Shown here: one piece after another, positions 20,057-29,848 of the stretch
How positions within the stretch are numbered: position 1 is the stretch's first letter
Layout of the letters: every line of letters starts with the position of its first letter
Origin: Cryoendolithus antarcticus
Lineage: Eukaryota > Ascomycota > Dothideomycetes > Cladosporiales > Cladosporiaceae
Direction: 5' to 3'
NCBI GenBank assembly: GCA_002077065.1
Contig: NAJO01000002.1
Span: 1,302,001-1,366,000, forward strand
Length of the DNA: 64,000 nucleotides
Program-made: the position numbers and the translations under genes
Notes under the pieces: generated by a model
What the model saw: the letters and a program-made list of their open reading frames with translations, nothing else
Told to the model about the DNA's origin: nothing
Database searches by the model: none

Positions 20057-21334
20057 ATGGCCAAGAAAGAGAAGAGTCTGAAGGCTGCGCTGGAGCGACA
20101 TCAGGGAGTTGATCATAAGCTTGAGCGTCAGAAAAAGTTCCAGAAGGATGCCGAGAAGCGGAAGAAGAAGCAGCTGGAAGTGCATACAAGTGAGAACGGC
20201 AATGGAGTAACGTCAAATGGCGATGCGGCACCTGCTGTGCAAGCGCCATCCAAAGGCAAGGCTCTGCGTGCTGAAAAGCCAGCTGCAGATGCTGCAGAGG
20301 AGGACGAGGAAGCAGACGGCTGGGTATCCGACAACGACGATGACGAGGACCTGGAAGCTGCCGACGAGCGCATATTCGGCGCTGCCGTCGGCGAGCTGAG
20401 CGATGAATCCGAGTCAGACTCCGGCGACGAAGCCGACGAGCTTCCGAACGGCGTCCCTCTCGACGACGACGATGAGGACGACGAAGCAGAAGAAGACGAA
20501 AACGACATTCCCCTCTCGGATATCGAGTCCATAGCCTCCGAAGATAAAGGCGACGTGATTCCCCACCAGCGCCTCACGATAAATAACACAGCCGCTCTTA
20601 CACGAGCTCTGAAATCCTTCGCCCTGCCCTCTTCGCTCCCCTTCTCAGAGCTCCAATCTGTCACGTCCGCCACACCTCTAGAGATTCCAGACGCTGAAGA
20701 CGACCTCAATCGCGAACTAGCCTTCTACGCTCAATCCCTGCACGCTGTCAAAGAGGCACGGGTCAAGTTGAAGAAGGAAGGCGTCGCTTTCACGCGGCCA
20801 ACAGACTACTTCGCCGAGATGGTGAAGTCCGAGGAGCTGATGGGTAAGGTGAAAGCGAAGCTCGTGGACGAGGCTGCGCGGAAGAAGGCTAGCGGTGACG
20901 CAAGACGGCAACGGGACTTGAAGAAATTCGGCAAGCAGGTGCAAGTCGCGAAGCTGCAGGAGCGCGCTGCGAGCAAACGGGATACGATGGAGAAGATCGG
21001 CCTACTGAAACGGAAACGTCAAGGCGCCGAGCTCGGCAGCGCGAAGGAGGATGATATGTTTGACGTGGCTCTGGAAGACGCTGCTACGACCGCAAAGAAA
21101 GACAAGGAGGATCGGAGAGCAAGTGGGGGGCGTGGGGATCGGGAAGGGCCGAGGAAGAGGGCAAAGAAGGACGAGAAGTTTGGGTTTGGAGGGAAGAAGC
21201 GGTTTGCTAAGAGTAATGATGCGAGGAGTTCGGGGGATGTGAGTGGGTTTTCGGCGAAGCGGATGAAGGGGAAACCTGGCGGGAAACCGGCTGGGAAGGC
21301 GAGGCCGGGGAAGGCGAGACGGGCGAAGATGTAA
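20057..21334 (+). CDS. EBP2: rRNA-processing protein Ebp2
   Basis: Intronless, 425 residues. A lysine-rich N-terminus is followed by acidic tracts (about 85-165), then the EBP2 domain from about 205: DDLNRELAFYAQSLHAVKEA, KKEGVAFTRPTDYFAEMVKS, ARRQRDLKKFGKQVQVAKLQ and the LLKRKRQG block. The C-terminus is Gly/Lys/Arg-rich with repeated GK and RP elements, typical of nucleolar proteins. Ebp2 is required for 27S pre-rRNA processing and 60S subunit assembly and in yeast also links to the nuclear envelope. The short divergent promoter with HSBP1 is consistent with growth-regulated expression, though no motif proves it. Confidence 0.92.
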   Translation: MAKKEKSLKAALERHQGVDHKLERQKKFQKDAEKRKKKQLEVHTSENGNGVTSNGDAAPAVQAPSKGKALRAEKPAADAAEEDEEADGWVSDNDDDEDLEAADERIFGAAVGELSDESESDSGDEADELPNGVPLDDDDEDDEAEEDENDIPLSDIESIASEDKGDVIPHQRLTINNTAALTRALKSFALPSSLPFSELQSVTSATPLEIPDAEDDLNRELAFYAQSLHAVKEARVKLKKEGVAFTRPTDYFAEMVKSEELMGKVKAKLVDEAARKKASGDARRQRDLKKFGKQVQVAKLQERAASKRDTMEKIGLLKRKRQGAELGSAKEDDMFDVALEDAATTAKKDKEDRRASGGRGDREGPRKRAKKDEKFGFGGKKRFAKSNDARSSGDVSGFSAKRMKGKPGGKPAGKARPGKARRAKM

Positions 21335-21742
21335 GATGGGTGTTGAGGAAAGGGTATGCATTGGGCTGGCGCACTACTGGAGGACGTTGTGTGAGTACAC
21401 CCAGATACCACTATTCTGTTGCTTCCTTTCATCCTTTCGTTCGCACGTTCGTTCCTCCAAATGCCTGAGCAGTCACCCGTGCTCCTATCAGCTTGGCCAC
21501 AACAGTGAAATCTGTTGTCCCTGCGAGAGGCTCGATGCATGGGAAGACAGTAACAGCCAGCCCTCATATACCCCTCGCTCACGGTGTACGCACGGGGCAC
21601 TCCAGTGAGTGTGTCTGTGCAAGCGCGGATGCGCTACAGATCTGCGAAGAAGAGATGTTGCGCGCTCCATAGCTGCGGGAAGCCTATCTTCGTCGTCCTC
21701 GAGGGACGTTAAAAACATTTCGCCTATCCAGGAGATGCGTAA
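21335..21742. other. 3' region between EBP2 and the first F-box-like copy
   Basis: About 400 bases between convergent stops. Pyrimidine-rich stretches but no gene or repeat are evident. Confidence 0.5.
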
Positions 21743-22591
21743 TCAGATGTCTTCAAGGCACTTGGTGACTGATTTGAAACAATCCGCAAGCTCCCAAGTG
21801 CTGATTGAAGCTAGGGACTCTACGAACGCGCCCATGGTCCGGCCGCTCAGTATAGCTCTCCCTTCCTCGCGACTAAAGCGCTCGCTGATTTCGACCGAAG
21901 TAGCGAATCCTTCATGCGTAACGTACGTCTGTTGCCAGCTTCCTGGTGGTACCAAGTTACCGCTGGCGAGGGATTTGAGTAGCTCTCGAAGACCGTTGCG
22001 ATCGAGGCTCTGGACTGTGCCTGACCACGGGTAGAGTAGGACTAGGACGTGACAGTCTTACGGAGTAGGATGCCGGCCGATTTCGGGACAATAATTGCAG
22101 CCGAGCCTATTGAAGCACTTGAGATATTGCGCGCAGTCTTCGAGCAGAGGATTTAGAAATGGGTCCTCGTTGTCTGGGAGTAGGAACATCTTCTTTTGCA
22201 AACTTATGGAGCCCGCGATCGTGCCTGCGAACTGCTTGCTGACACGCCGCAGTACAAAAAGCTGCCGCATGTAGACGGCTTCGCACTCCAGTATCGCCTC
22301 AAGGAGCTCGGTAGTGGCGGAGACTTCTTTTGCAGCGGTGCGCTGCACGACATGAGTAGGCTTTGATTGCCCGGGCGCATTGGCGATTTGGCCACAGGAA
22401 GTTGGTGCCTCGTTGTTTTCCTTTGCCTGTACGCCCGAAACCTGGCGAGCGGCGGACAACGCCTCAGCCCTCGCTGATGCCAATTCCTGGGCTGCCCATT
22501 TCGCCAAGTCGTCTGCTTTCTTCGCCATCTTCTCTACCTCTTCGAGCACAGCGGCAGCGGCCTCCGCGCGTTCTTGTTTGGCTGAGCTCAT
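21743..22591 (-). pseudogene. F-box-like family copy A, interrupted by one in-frame stop
   Basis: The best start is the ATG at 22591 (upstream frame begins with non-ATG codons). The frame runs to a TAA at 22058-22060, then continues in the same frame for 105 further codons to the stop at 21743. The two halves match the sister copies: Ala/Glu-rich helical N-terminus (about 1-70), the F-box-like core with ELLEAILE, RQLFVLRRVSKQFAGTIAGS and KKMFLL, then FLNPLL, and after the stop a PGSW block and a C-terminal TMGAFVESLA segment. A 54-base GT-AG intron (gtaag at the stop, AG at ccagag) could remove the stop in frame, so a functional spliced gene is possible; sister copies have no intron there. 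I lean to a pseudogene. Confidence 0.6.
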
Positions 22592-23158
22592 AATGATGAC
22601 CCGCAGAGGACACGGACTTGCGCAGTCTATAACTATCAATGTTATCGGCTTTCAAAGATTCGAGGAACGACGCTGCGCGCTTACTAAGGAGTCGTCGCCG
22701 TAGGTGGCGTGCCGTGTGTGTGTTCACGATACTGGAGATGAGTGTTCATGTGTCTGGCAGAGTCACTCTGGACCGCGATGTGACTTCACGGGTTGAGCGT
22801 TAGACAATATGGAAAGCACGACTGACTCCACCCACCGTGCAAATATTGATTTGCTTGTGTTACCTAAGCCCTTCTGTCCTTTCACATCCTCAACTTTGCC
22901 ATTACACTACTATGCTGCTCTGCGAGACTCTTGCTGATGTCTTAAGAGAGCATTTGACAACGATGCTGCGAAGAGGATGACCGCGGCGTCGAGCCTAGGA
23001 GCATTAGTGGCGTTCTTACCCATTCTTCATCCACCTTCTTAGACTCATGAAGGGCTCCTAGCTTCAGCTCAGCATTGGAGCTATTGCTGCCACTCTTTCA
23101 ACACCGCCCGGCCCCTCGCACCGGCACTTCCTCATAGCAGACTTCATTTCCCTGCTGC
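22592..23158. other. Spacer between F-box-like copies A and B
   Basis: About 570 bases. It includes the promoter of copy A and the 3' end of copy B. A short stretch at 22736-22785 resembles the region upstream of copy C (around 25560-25600), sharing CTGGCAG and GTGACTTC blocks. Confidence 0.5.
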
Positions 23159-24031
23159 TTAGATATACGAGACAAGTCGTGCCGGATCCTTGCTCATCCC
23201 GTCCTTGAACAGACTAGAAGCCTGCACAAAGAAGCGTTCCAGCTCCCGCGTGCTTACGACCGCCAAAGATCTCACGAGCTCGCCGAGCGTAACACCCGAA
23301 GCCCTGTAGAGTCCCCTTTCCTCCAGAAGACTGTGATCAACGGACATGTTCAGCTTCGCCGCGTTCTCGTAGATGAGCATGTTCTGCCACGATCCCGGCT
23401 CGACCGCATCCCCAGCAGCGAACTCCATGAGCCGCGCCCGCTGAGAGATCCTGTTCTCCGCAGTGTCATCGTACCCTACCATCATCTGGATACTAGCGGT
23501 GGGTCCTTCTTCTCCGAAGTAAAATGATTTATCGTCGAGGCACGCAGTCTCGAAACAAGTGAAACATTGTTCTTTGTCGCCGAGCAGTGGGTTGAGGAAA
23601 GGGAGGAGCGTTCCGTCAGTGAAGTCAGGATCGGTGGCCGGTGAGGGCCACAGCTTCTTACGAAGAGCAATGGAACCCGTTATAGTGTTCTTGAAGCGTC
23701 TGTTGGTACGTTGGAGGACGAAAAGCTGGCAAATCGAAATGGCTTCATCAGCCAGGATTGCCTCTGTGAGCTTGGTGATAGCGAATATTCTCTGGGATGC
23801 TGTGGACGTATTCTCGAGGGATGTGATCGTTGTGCTTGTTGCCAAATGTCGATCCACGGTGGCTGCTTTCTGCGTCTGTTCTGACATAGAATCTCCCGCA
23901 GCTTGCCTCACCACCTCCTCCGCCACATCTGCTGTCCACCGAGCTTGCTCTGCGGCGATCGCAGCTAAAGCTTGAGCATGTCTCGCCATTGAGGCTGATG
24001 CCAATATGAGATCGTCGTTCGTGCCCTTCAT
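23159..24031 (-). CDS. F-box-like family protein, copy B (intact)
   Basis: Intronless, 290 residues from the ATG at 24031. Residues 1-75 are Ala-rich and predicted helical. The F-box-like core at about 85-135 reads IFAITKLTEAILADE, LFVLQRTNRRFKNTITGS and ALRKKLW, the pattern of the F-box-like family expanded in dothideomycetes. FLNPLLGDKEQ follows, then a variable beta-rich region, PGSWQNMLIYENA and a C-terminal GVTLGELVRSLAVVSTRELE block. F-box proteins recruit substrates to SCF ubiquitin ligases through Skp1; the Skp1-binding half here is divergent, so this role is inferred from family. Same strand and order as copies A, C and D, suggesting tandem duplication. Confidence 0.62.
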   Translation of the reverse strand: MKGTNDDLILASASMARHAQALAAIAAEQARWTADVAEEVVRQAAGDSMSEQTQKAATVDRHLATSTTITSLENTSTASQRIFAITKLTEAILADEAISICQLFVLQRTNRRFKNTITGSIALRKKLWPSPATDPDFTDGTLLPFLNPLLGDKEQCFTCFETACLDDKSFYFGEEGPTASIQMMVGYDDTAENRISQRARLMEFAAGDAVEPGSWQNMLIYENAAKLNMSVDHSLLEERGLYRASGVTLGELVRSLAVVSTRELERFFVQASSLFKDGMSKDPARLVSYI

Positions 24032-24410
24032 CGTGTATCCGCCGGCCAGCTTTATGATGGAGGCGTTCTAGAACTGCGTTAGCAGACGGTTGAAGGGTCG
24101 TCCAATGAGTTCATGGCAATACTTGTCACTTACAGATCAGATTCACAACGGTGGCGGGTAAGTGAAAGGCAGTGAAGCTCGGCGTGACGTACGAGTCAAA
24201 GTGAAGTAGGTGTAATGTCGCAGTTAGTCCGAAAGCTAATACAACGCCGTGGCACAGAGTGAAGACGGCAGGAACGTTCGGACTGGCCGTTGTGCGACCT
24301 TCATATTTGTGTCTATTCCATCGTCGGTATCGCCATGGTAGAGTCTCACTGCGTAGCAACAATCGATCGAGCCATGGTTTTGCGCTCCAAACACATCCAC
24401 GTACATGTCT
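24032..24410. other. Spacer between F-box-like copies B and C
   Basis: About 380 bases with the presumed promoter of copy B. No gene, RNA or repeat is supported. Confidence 0.5.
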
Positions 24411-25319
24411 TCAATCCGCCCAATAACCGAACTTCGCCGCTGCGGCTCTAGCGTACGTCTTCGCAATCATCATGCGGTGAGCCGATATGTGATGTACCAG
24501 CTCGCCCATGGTGCTGTTTGGAGGAAGGAAGAAGGCTTCCTGATTAGGACAGCGATCGCTGGGATGCCAGTGCAGGCCGACTATGATGCGTGCAGGCAAG
24601 GAAAAGTTCAGAACCCACATCGCCTCCCAAGATGACACCTTCTTTGGTTCAAGACTGGCAATTCCACCATCCACCTCAAGTCCTGCGCGATCGATGAAGC
24701 TCTGAATGCTCTTCCAGTCCCAGGAATAGTCATAGGATGCAGAGCCGCACTGAATGACGCACATGTTGTTACCCACACGCAGGTTTGAGAACTCGAAGAT
24801 CCTCAGGGGATCGGGAGTCAGGGTTGGGTCGCTTAGAAGAGGATTCATCATGGCATATTCCTTGATGTCGGTGCCAGGGGCGATGCGAGGCTTTGCGAGG
24901 AACATACGCTCCTGGAAGATGGCTGAAGCACTGATGGTGCGCTTGAAGAGCTTGTTGACTGTGGTGAGCACGAAGAGTCTCAAGTGGTCATCCTCGTAGA
25001 GTAGTATGTTTTCGAGCAGCTCTGGCGTCCCGAAGACTTCGCTCGCAGAACGACAGGACTTTTCGTATATCTCATACGGTGTTAGTGACGCCGTAGCTAC
25101 ACTGTGATCGACATCGCTTGTCGGGTGTCCGAGAGACTGTACGTCGGTTGTGGCGGACTGGTTGAAACTCCCAACAGGTGTAGCGATAGCCATTGCAGCG
25201 GCTGCAGCGGCCATCTGGGCAACAGCGGCCGCCATCCGAGCAGCAGCATCTGCCATTGCTGAGGCCGGCGCTGCAGTCGGTAAGGCCGTGTTACAATCCT
25301 TTTCGACGGGCGCTGACAT
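24411..25319 (-). CDS. F-box-like family protein, copy C (intact)
   Basis: Intronless, 302 residues. The N-terminal 50 residues include an extreme Ala/Met run (about 20-45, repeats of AAxMAAA). The F-box-like core (about 88-140) reads VFGTPELLENILLYED, LFVLTTVNKLFKRTISAS and QERMFLA, followed by MMNPLLSD. A variable region ends in SWEAMWVLNF and IIVGLHWHP, then the C-terminal STMGELVHHI segment. Of the six copies this has the most canonical core ELLENILL. No catalytic residues are apparent, and the function as an SCF adaptor is inference. The upstream region shares short blocks with that of copy A. Confidence 0.62.
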   Translation of the reverse strand: MSAPVEKDCNTALPTAAPASAMADAAARMAAAVAQMAAAAAAMAIATPVGSFNQSATTDVQSLGHPTSDVDHSVATASLTPYEIYEKSCRSASEVFGTPELLENILLYEDDHLRLFVLTTVNKLFKRTISASAIFQERMFLAKPRIAPGTDIKEYAMMNPLLSDPTLTPDPLRIFEFSNLRVGNNMCVIQCGSASYDYSWDWKSIQSFIDRAGLEVDGGIASLEPKKVSSWEAMWVLNFSLPARIIVGLHWHPSDRCPNQEAFFLPPNSTMGELVHHISAHRMMIAKTYARAAAAKFGYWAD

Positions 25320-25679
25320 GATGGGAGCAGATCGCCGCTCACTTGGCGATGACCGGCTTAGTCGACTTTGTGGTCTGTTTTGACAGGTCAGCGCGAGGCG
25401 AAGGGAGCAGAGTACAAGGAGCTGGTAAACTCACAGGCGTTGCGTAAAGCTTACACGCCTCTCTTCACCATGAGACTGTATGTGGGGCATGTGTAGTATC
25501 TGATGAATCAGCAGTGTGAAGGAAAGGGGGTCAGCTAAGATGCTCAATGTGTGTGTCTACGTGGCTGGCAGGCACGACCGAGGAGTCAAGTGACTTCTGC
25601 TTCCATCCTCGAAACCCAATGACACCCGGACCCTTCCACTTATCCCTTCACTCGGTCTTGCAGTCTCATTCCGTTCCCC
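25320..25679. other. Spacer between F-box-like copies C and D
   Basis: About 360 bases holding the promoter of copy C and the 3' end of copy D. Blocks CTGGCAG and GTGACTTC are shared with the region upstream of copy A. Confidence 0.5.
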
Positions 25680-26555
25680 TCAGACCCTCTGCTGCTGTGC
25701 CTTGCCACGCTCATGCAGCTTGCAAATCAGATCGTACGGAATCGTGCTGTCTGCAGGGAGCACAACGTTCCTCTGCTTGCGCCAGTCATCGATGTAGATG
25801 TGCACTGGCATAGACCGAGCACTGATTTTGGTCTTCTCCCAACCCGGCACACTACGACCTCTGGCACGTGTAACCTTGAGATAGTACTCGACGTCCTGCC
25901 AGCCGCCAAAGTGAGTGGTGTGCTCGAGATCATCCATGTCGTGCGCGGTGACCTTGGCATGGGACAGATGAGCGTCCGTGTCCATGACACTGAGGTCCAT
26001 TCGGTGACCACACGCCAACAACTTCACAAGCGCGAATTCCTTCAGCAGTGGGTTGAAGACGTCGACCGCGAAATCCTCATAATTGTCCTTGTCGACGTCC
26101 GAAAGGAGGAACATTCTCCTCTTGAGCTGGACCGATGACTCGATGGTCTTCTTAAAGAAGCGATTGACACGCTTGAGCTGGAAGAGTTCCTGCATCGTGA
26201 GGCCTTTGGTGATGATCGATTCAGTAAGCTCCGTGACACCGAGCACTTTCAGAGCAGGCTCGCATGCTTTCAAGTAACGCTCGTAAGCTGTCACGATCTT
26301 CGTAGCCCTGTGTTGGGTGCTGTTGACCGATGATGAGGGCCTTGCAGGGGGGCGGGCCTGCAAGGACTTCGCAGCAGCTTGTGCCAGATTGGCAGCAGAG
26401 GATGCAAGGAGAAGGGTAGCGGCATCGGGCTGGACTGCATCGCGTTGCATAGCCACAGCGTGGGCGGAGAGTGCTCCGGCGGTTACTACTAGAGATGCGG
26501 CAGCGGTAGCGAGGGCGGCGTTTGGAGTCTGATCGGCTCCATCATTCGTAGTCAT
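25680..26555 (-). CDS. F-box-like family protein, copy D (intact)
   Basis: Intronless, 291 residues. The N-terminus is Ala-rich (about 13-70). The core (about 100-155) reads VLGVTELTESIITKG, LFQLKRVNRFFKKTIESS and LKRRMFLL, then VFNPLLKEFA, a variable part with GGWQDVEYYLKV, a histidine-containing strand VHIYIDDW and a C-terminal block STIPYDLICKLHERG at the position of the GELV motif in sister copies. It is the copy nearest the conserved PFA3-SMD3-IRC6 trio. The family assignment rests on the shared order of five blocks; identity between copies is low, so duplication is old or evolution rapid. Confidence 0.6.
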   Translation of the reverse strand: MTTNDGADQTPNAALATAAASLVVTAGALSAHAVAMQRDAVQPDAATLLLASSAANLAQAAAKSLQARPPARPSSSVNSTQHRATKIVTAYERYLKACEPALKVLGVTELTESIITKGLTMQELFQLKRVNRFFKKTIESSVQLKRRMFLLSDVDKDNYEDFAVDVFNPLLKEFALVKLLACGHRMDLSVMDTDAHLSHAKVTAHDMDDLEHTTHFGGWQDVEYYLKVTRARGRSVPGWEKTKISARSMPVHIYIDDWRKQRNVVLPADSTIPYDLICKLHERGKAQQQRV

Positions 26556-26836
26556 GTTGCTTTTGTGCTCCGTTCCGGCTGTATGCTAGGTCAATTGTCT
26601 GCAGGTACGTCGATGTTGAAGTTTGGCATGAGAGTCAAGAGAGTAGTCTTCGTGATCCGAGTGGGCTGAGGTGATATGTTAGCCTCGCTTACCAGGCGTG
26701 AGTACAAGCTCTTTACCCTACGCGCTCACTCAACATACCTGGCGTCACTTGGTGCGCAAGACCTCATCATCACTCTGAGATGGCTTAGTGTGCTCACTGA
26801 GATTGCTTTGAAAGATGTTAAGAACGGCCTTATTTC

Positions 26837-28525
26837 TCAGTCACCTTTCCGCCTCCCCCGACTTCGACTCCTCTCCCTCACTCCTCGCCCATCACCCCTC
26901 TTCGGTGCAAGGAAGTCTTCGGGCAGGTCATTCCAGTTCGCCGTGCTACCCTGAGGCTTATGCACCTTTCGCAGCTCCTCGTCACTGCTAGTGTCATACC
27001 CGTCCGGGCTCTCTTCTGCTTGTCGACGGTCAAGAGACTGCATCTGCATTCCATTTGATGCGTACGAAGCCGGTGTGGCGCCGAAAGCAGGGTTTGAGTC
27101 CATACGAGGTGGTGGTGCCTGTGGAGGAGCGGTGAAACCTTTCCCTGGCTGCCAGCGGAGATCTCTGCCTCGGGGCGGTCCGAAGCCTGGAGCTACAGAC
27201 GGCTGGTCTTGCCACTGTGTGCGCTGACTTAACCGCTCTGTCCGTTCTCGCGAAATTGCATCTCGAGCCGCGATCCATGAAGGCGAGACGTCCCACTGCC
27301 AGCCATCGCCTGTGGTGTTGCAGACTGGTAAGAACCAAAGCAATGGCACTTCGCCGAAGAGGTGCAGAAGGTTCCGCTTCCAGCCGACGTCGAAAGCGTT
27401 CGGGAGCTTCTCGCTGTCTTGCTCGTCGAGGTAGGCGTCGTACCGGTCTTGCTCGCGCTGGGCCTCCATCGAAGCGTATGATCGGCGCATGCTAGTGTGT
27501 GCGGGTGACTCGATGCCTGATCCTACCCCTGGCGAGGGCGTTGCAGAAAGCCGGAACTCACCCTCCTCTGGACGGAGCACACCAGGAAGAGCATTGGCAT
27601 GGATCTCCTTGAGATGCTCCGTCAAAGTCAGCTCTTCATTGTCCCTACTCTCTCCTTCCTGATCCAGATAGCGACGTTCTGACTGATGTCTGAGCTGCTG
27701 TGACATGTTCTCCTTCAACGGACTTAGGTAGCGTGTCTTCTCCAGACTTTCGATCGTCGTCTGTCCGGTCACTGCGAGGTAGATGTGCCAGCCCGTGAAG
27801 CCAGATAGCACGATCCCGATAATGCCTCCAATCACTGCCAGCATGATCGTATTGACCACTGCGAAACCCTCGTCCATCTGGACGTTGTCGACAATCTCGG
27901 CCCAAACCCAGCCAGCGCTGACAGCGAAGCAGACCCAGCAGTAGAGGGAAGTGTAAATCAAGAAGAGCAAGAAGGGCTTGTAGTTGCGTAGTCCAGCACA
28001 AGTCGCAAGCCAAGGGCAGTGGTGGTCCATCTTGAGCACGCACTTCCCGCAGGAGGAACAGTGATGCGATCGATCCGGCTTCAGCGTTTGGCACTTCTTA
28101 CAATACCTCTGCTTGCCACTCGATTTCGCCGTCACTGACGCAATACCTGCTTGCTGCTCCCCTGTCTCGGCCTCGAATGTTGGCAGTCCCTCATATCCAC
28201 CTGGCTTCCGCTTTCCAGCAACATCCTCTCTCGGGTCCAGAGGTGATCCAGGGTCCGTGAACACTGCTACGCTGTAGCTGACCACCGCCAATCCGTACAA
28301 TGCAATGCCCAGCACCGCCTCGAAGTATCCAAACCAAACATGTTTATGCAGTATGCTAACCTTGACCTCCACCCAGATAGCCCAGGAGGTCAAGCCGTAG
28401 ACGAAGAGAAGGGGGAAGTAGGACAGTGTCTGGCAGCAGGCTCGCTCGATCCGACGAGCCCAGCTCTTTCGTCGGCGGTGGAAGGGCGGACTGCGGGATG
28501 GAGAGTCGGATGCCAAAGTGGCCAT
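26837..28525 (-). CDS. PFA3: Palmitoyltransferase Pfa3 (DHHC family)
   Basis: Intronless, 562 residues, four transmembrane segments (about 33-54, 66-89, 183-207, 222-245). The cysteine-rich domain between TM2 and TM3 ends in the catalytic DHHC at 167-170, preceded by SHHCSSCGKCVLKM. TTIESLE after TM4 is the TTxE motif, and NAFDVGWKRN with a hydrophobic continuation is the PaCCT motif. In yeast Pfa3 S-acylates Vac8 at the vacuole and helps vacuole fusion. The long C-terminal tail (about 340-562) is disordered and ends in basic Arg/Gly residues. It starts 375 bases from SMD3, divergent, and sits inside the F-box-like block as part of a conserved housekeeping trio. Confidence 0.9.
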   Translation of the reverse strand: MATLASDSPSRSPPFHRRRKSWARRIERACCQTLSYFPLLFVYGLTSWAIWVEVKVSILHKHVWFGYFEAVLGIALYGLAVVSYSVAVFTDPGSPLDPREDVAGKRKPGGYEGLPTFEAETGEQQAGIASVTAKSSGKQRYCKKCQTLKPDRSHHCSSCGKCVLKMDHHCPWLATCAGLRNYKPFLLFLIYTSLYCWVCFAVSAGWVWAEIVDNVQMDEGFAVVNTIMLAVIGGIIGIVLSGFTGWHIYLAVTGQTTIESLEKTRYLSPLKENMSQQLRHQSERRYLDQEGESRDNEELTLTEHLKEIHANALPGVLRPEEGEFRLSATPSPGVGSGIESPAHTSMRRSYASMEAQREQDRYDAYLDEQDSEKLPNAFDVGWKRNLLHLFGEVPLLWFLPVCNTTGDGWQWDVSPSWIAARDAISRERTERLSQRTQWQDQPSVAPGFGPPRGRDLRWQPGKGFTAPPQAPPPRMDSNPAFGATPASYASNGMQMQSLDRRQAEESPDGYDTSSDEELRKVHKPQGSTANWNDLPEDFLAPKRGDGRGVRERSRSRGRRKGD

Positions 28526-28900
28526 GTCGACGCGCTACGCCATGTTTGCCTAGTACATGTGACCTCGTTTCTAAGGGTTCCAGGCCTGCACCGTATGTCT
28601 GATGTCGGTGGTGGTAATACAAAATTGCAACCGGCCACAGATCCAGGTAGTCGCTGATGAAGCCGCTAAAGTCAAAACAATAGTGAATTAGGAGATGGAG
28701 AATTTGGAATCTACATGGCAGATGCAATGGACGTCCGCGTGTACTGTCGCAACCGTCCTGATCGGGCGTAGCGTTTGCCAAGAGCTTCGTGAGAGTGAAT
28801 GAAGTCGGACCTTTGATGCTCTCCGGAGCACCTAAGTAGTCACCTTGAACCACCATTGCTTGTTCCTCGAACTACGATCTCACCTGCGCACTTCGCAACC
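28526..28900. other. Divergent promoter between PFA3 and SMD3
   Basis: About 375 bases between two start codons. No specific motif recognised. Confidence 0.5.
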
Positions 28901-29432
28901 ATGACCTCCACAATCGGCATACCGATCAAGCTCCTCAATGAGGCCACCGTAAGTACAATGCTCCAATCACTCGCAAACTGCTTTGTGCTTACAAGAGGAT
29001 CGCAGCTGACTTCAAACGCAGGGTCACCAAGTCACAGTCGAGATCACGAGCGGGCAGACGTATCGGGGGAAGTTGATTGAGGGTGCGCATGACAAATATC
29101 AAAGCAAGAGCGCACATAAACTAATAAACGAGGCAGCTGAGGACAACATGAACGTACAGCTAGAGAACATCAACGTCACACAACGCGATGGACGAGTCAC
29201 GCATCTGGATCGAGTGTATATCCGCGGATCTCACGTGAGGTTATTCATTGTGCCGGATATGTTGAGGTAGGACTTTGGACGAATAAGACTTAGGGAAGGA
29301 CAGGACTGACATCAACACAGGAATGCGCCTATGTTCCGGGCACGGAATACTCGAGGACGTGGTGTCGGTTTGGCGAGAGGAAGGGCGACGGTGAACCGGG
29401 CACGAGGCACAGGACGAGGTGCGCGGGGCTAG
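28901..29432 (+). CDS. SMD3: Small nuclear ribonucleoprotein Sm-D3, three exons
   Basis: Exons 28901-28948, 29022-29266 and 29321-29432 give 134 residues. The Sm1 and Sm2 motifs are clear: [19 protein letters not shown] and the later [20 protein letters not shown], with the usual SGQTYRGKL turn between. The C-terminus is a Gly/Arg tail ([12 protein letters not shown] and further RG pairs), the target of symmetric dimethylarginine modification in other species. Sm-D3 is one of seven proteins forming the ring on U1, U2, U4 and U5 snRNAs and is essential for splicing. Intron 1 lies exactly after the NEAT codons, and intron 2 splits the Arg codon after the Sm2 motif. Confidence 0.95.
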
Positions 29433-29848
29433 GGCAGGCACAAGCAGGATATGACGAAGTGTACCGGAGCACAGTCTGGAGCACGATGTGGGAAACGCAA
29501 CACTGGATGGCGTTGACACACCGGACTGGATATGGTCGGAGGGAGACTCTAGTCGCGCCCTGAAGTCCAGGATCAGAGCGGTCGAGCCATCGATCCACTG
29601 GCGCGCGGAAACAGCACAGCGAGGGCTCGGCAGAGAGCGCTCGGCGATAAAGCGCCACTGGTTTGACGCAAGGAGGTAGCGTAGCGATGATTGTAGCAGC
29701 ACAAAAGTCTGCAGTGCGAGCTGTCCAGCCAAGGTAGTCCAGCACCCTCAGTTCAACGTCACGTGATATGAATTTGACCTCATGCTATCCACTCCCTCTC
29801 GATCTACAAGTTTTGTATCCACAGCCATGCAAAGCACTCTCTTCCGCA

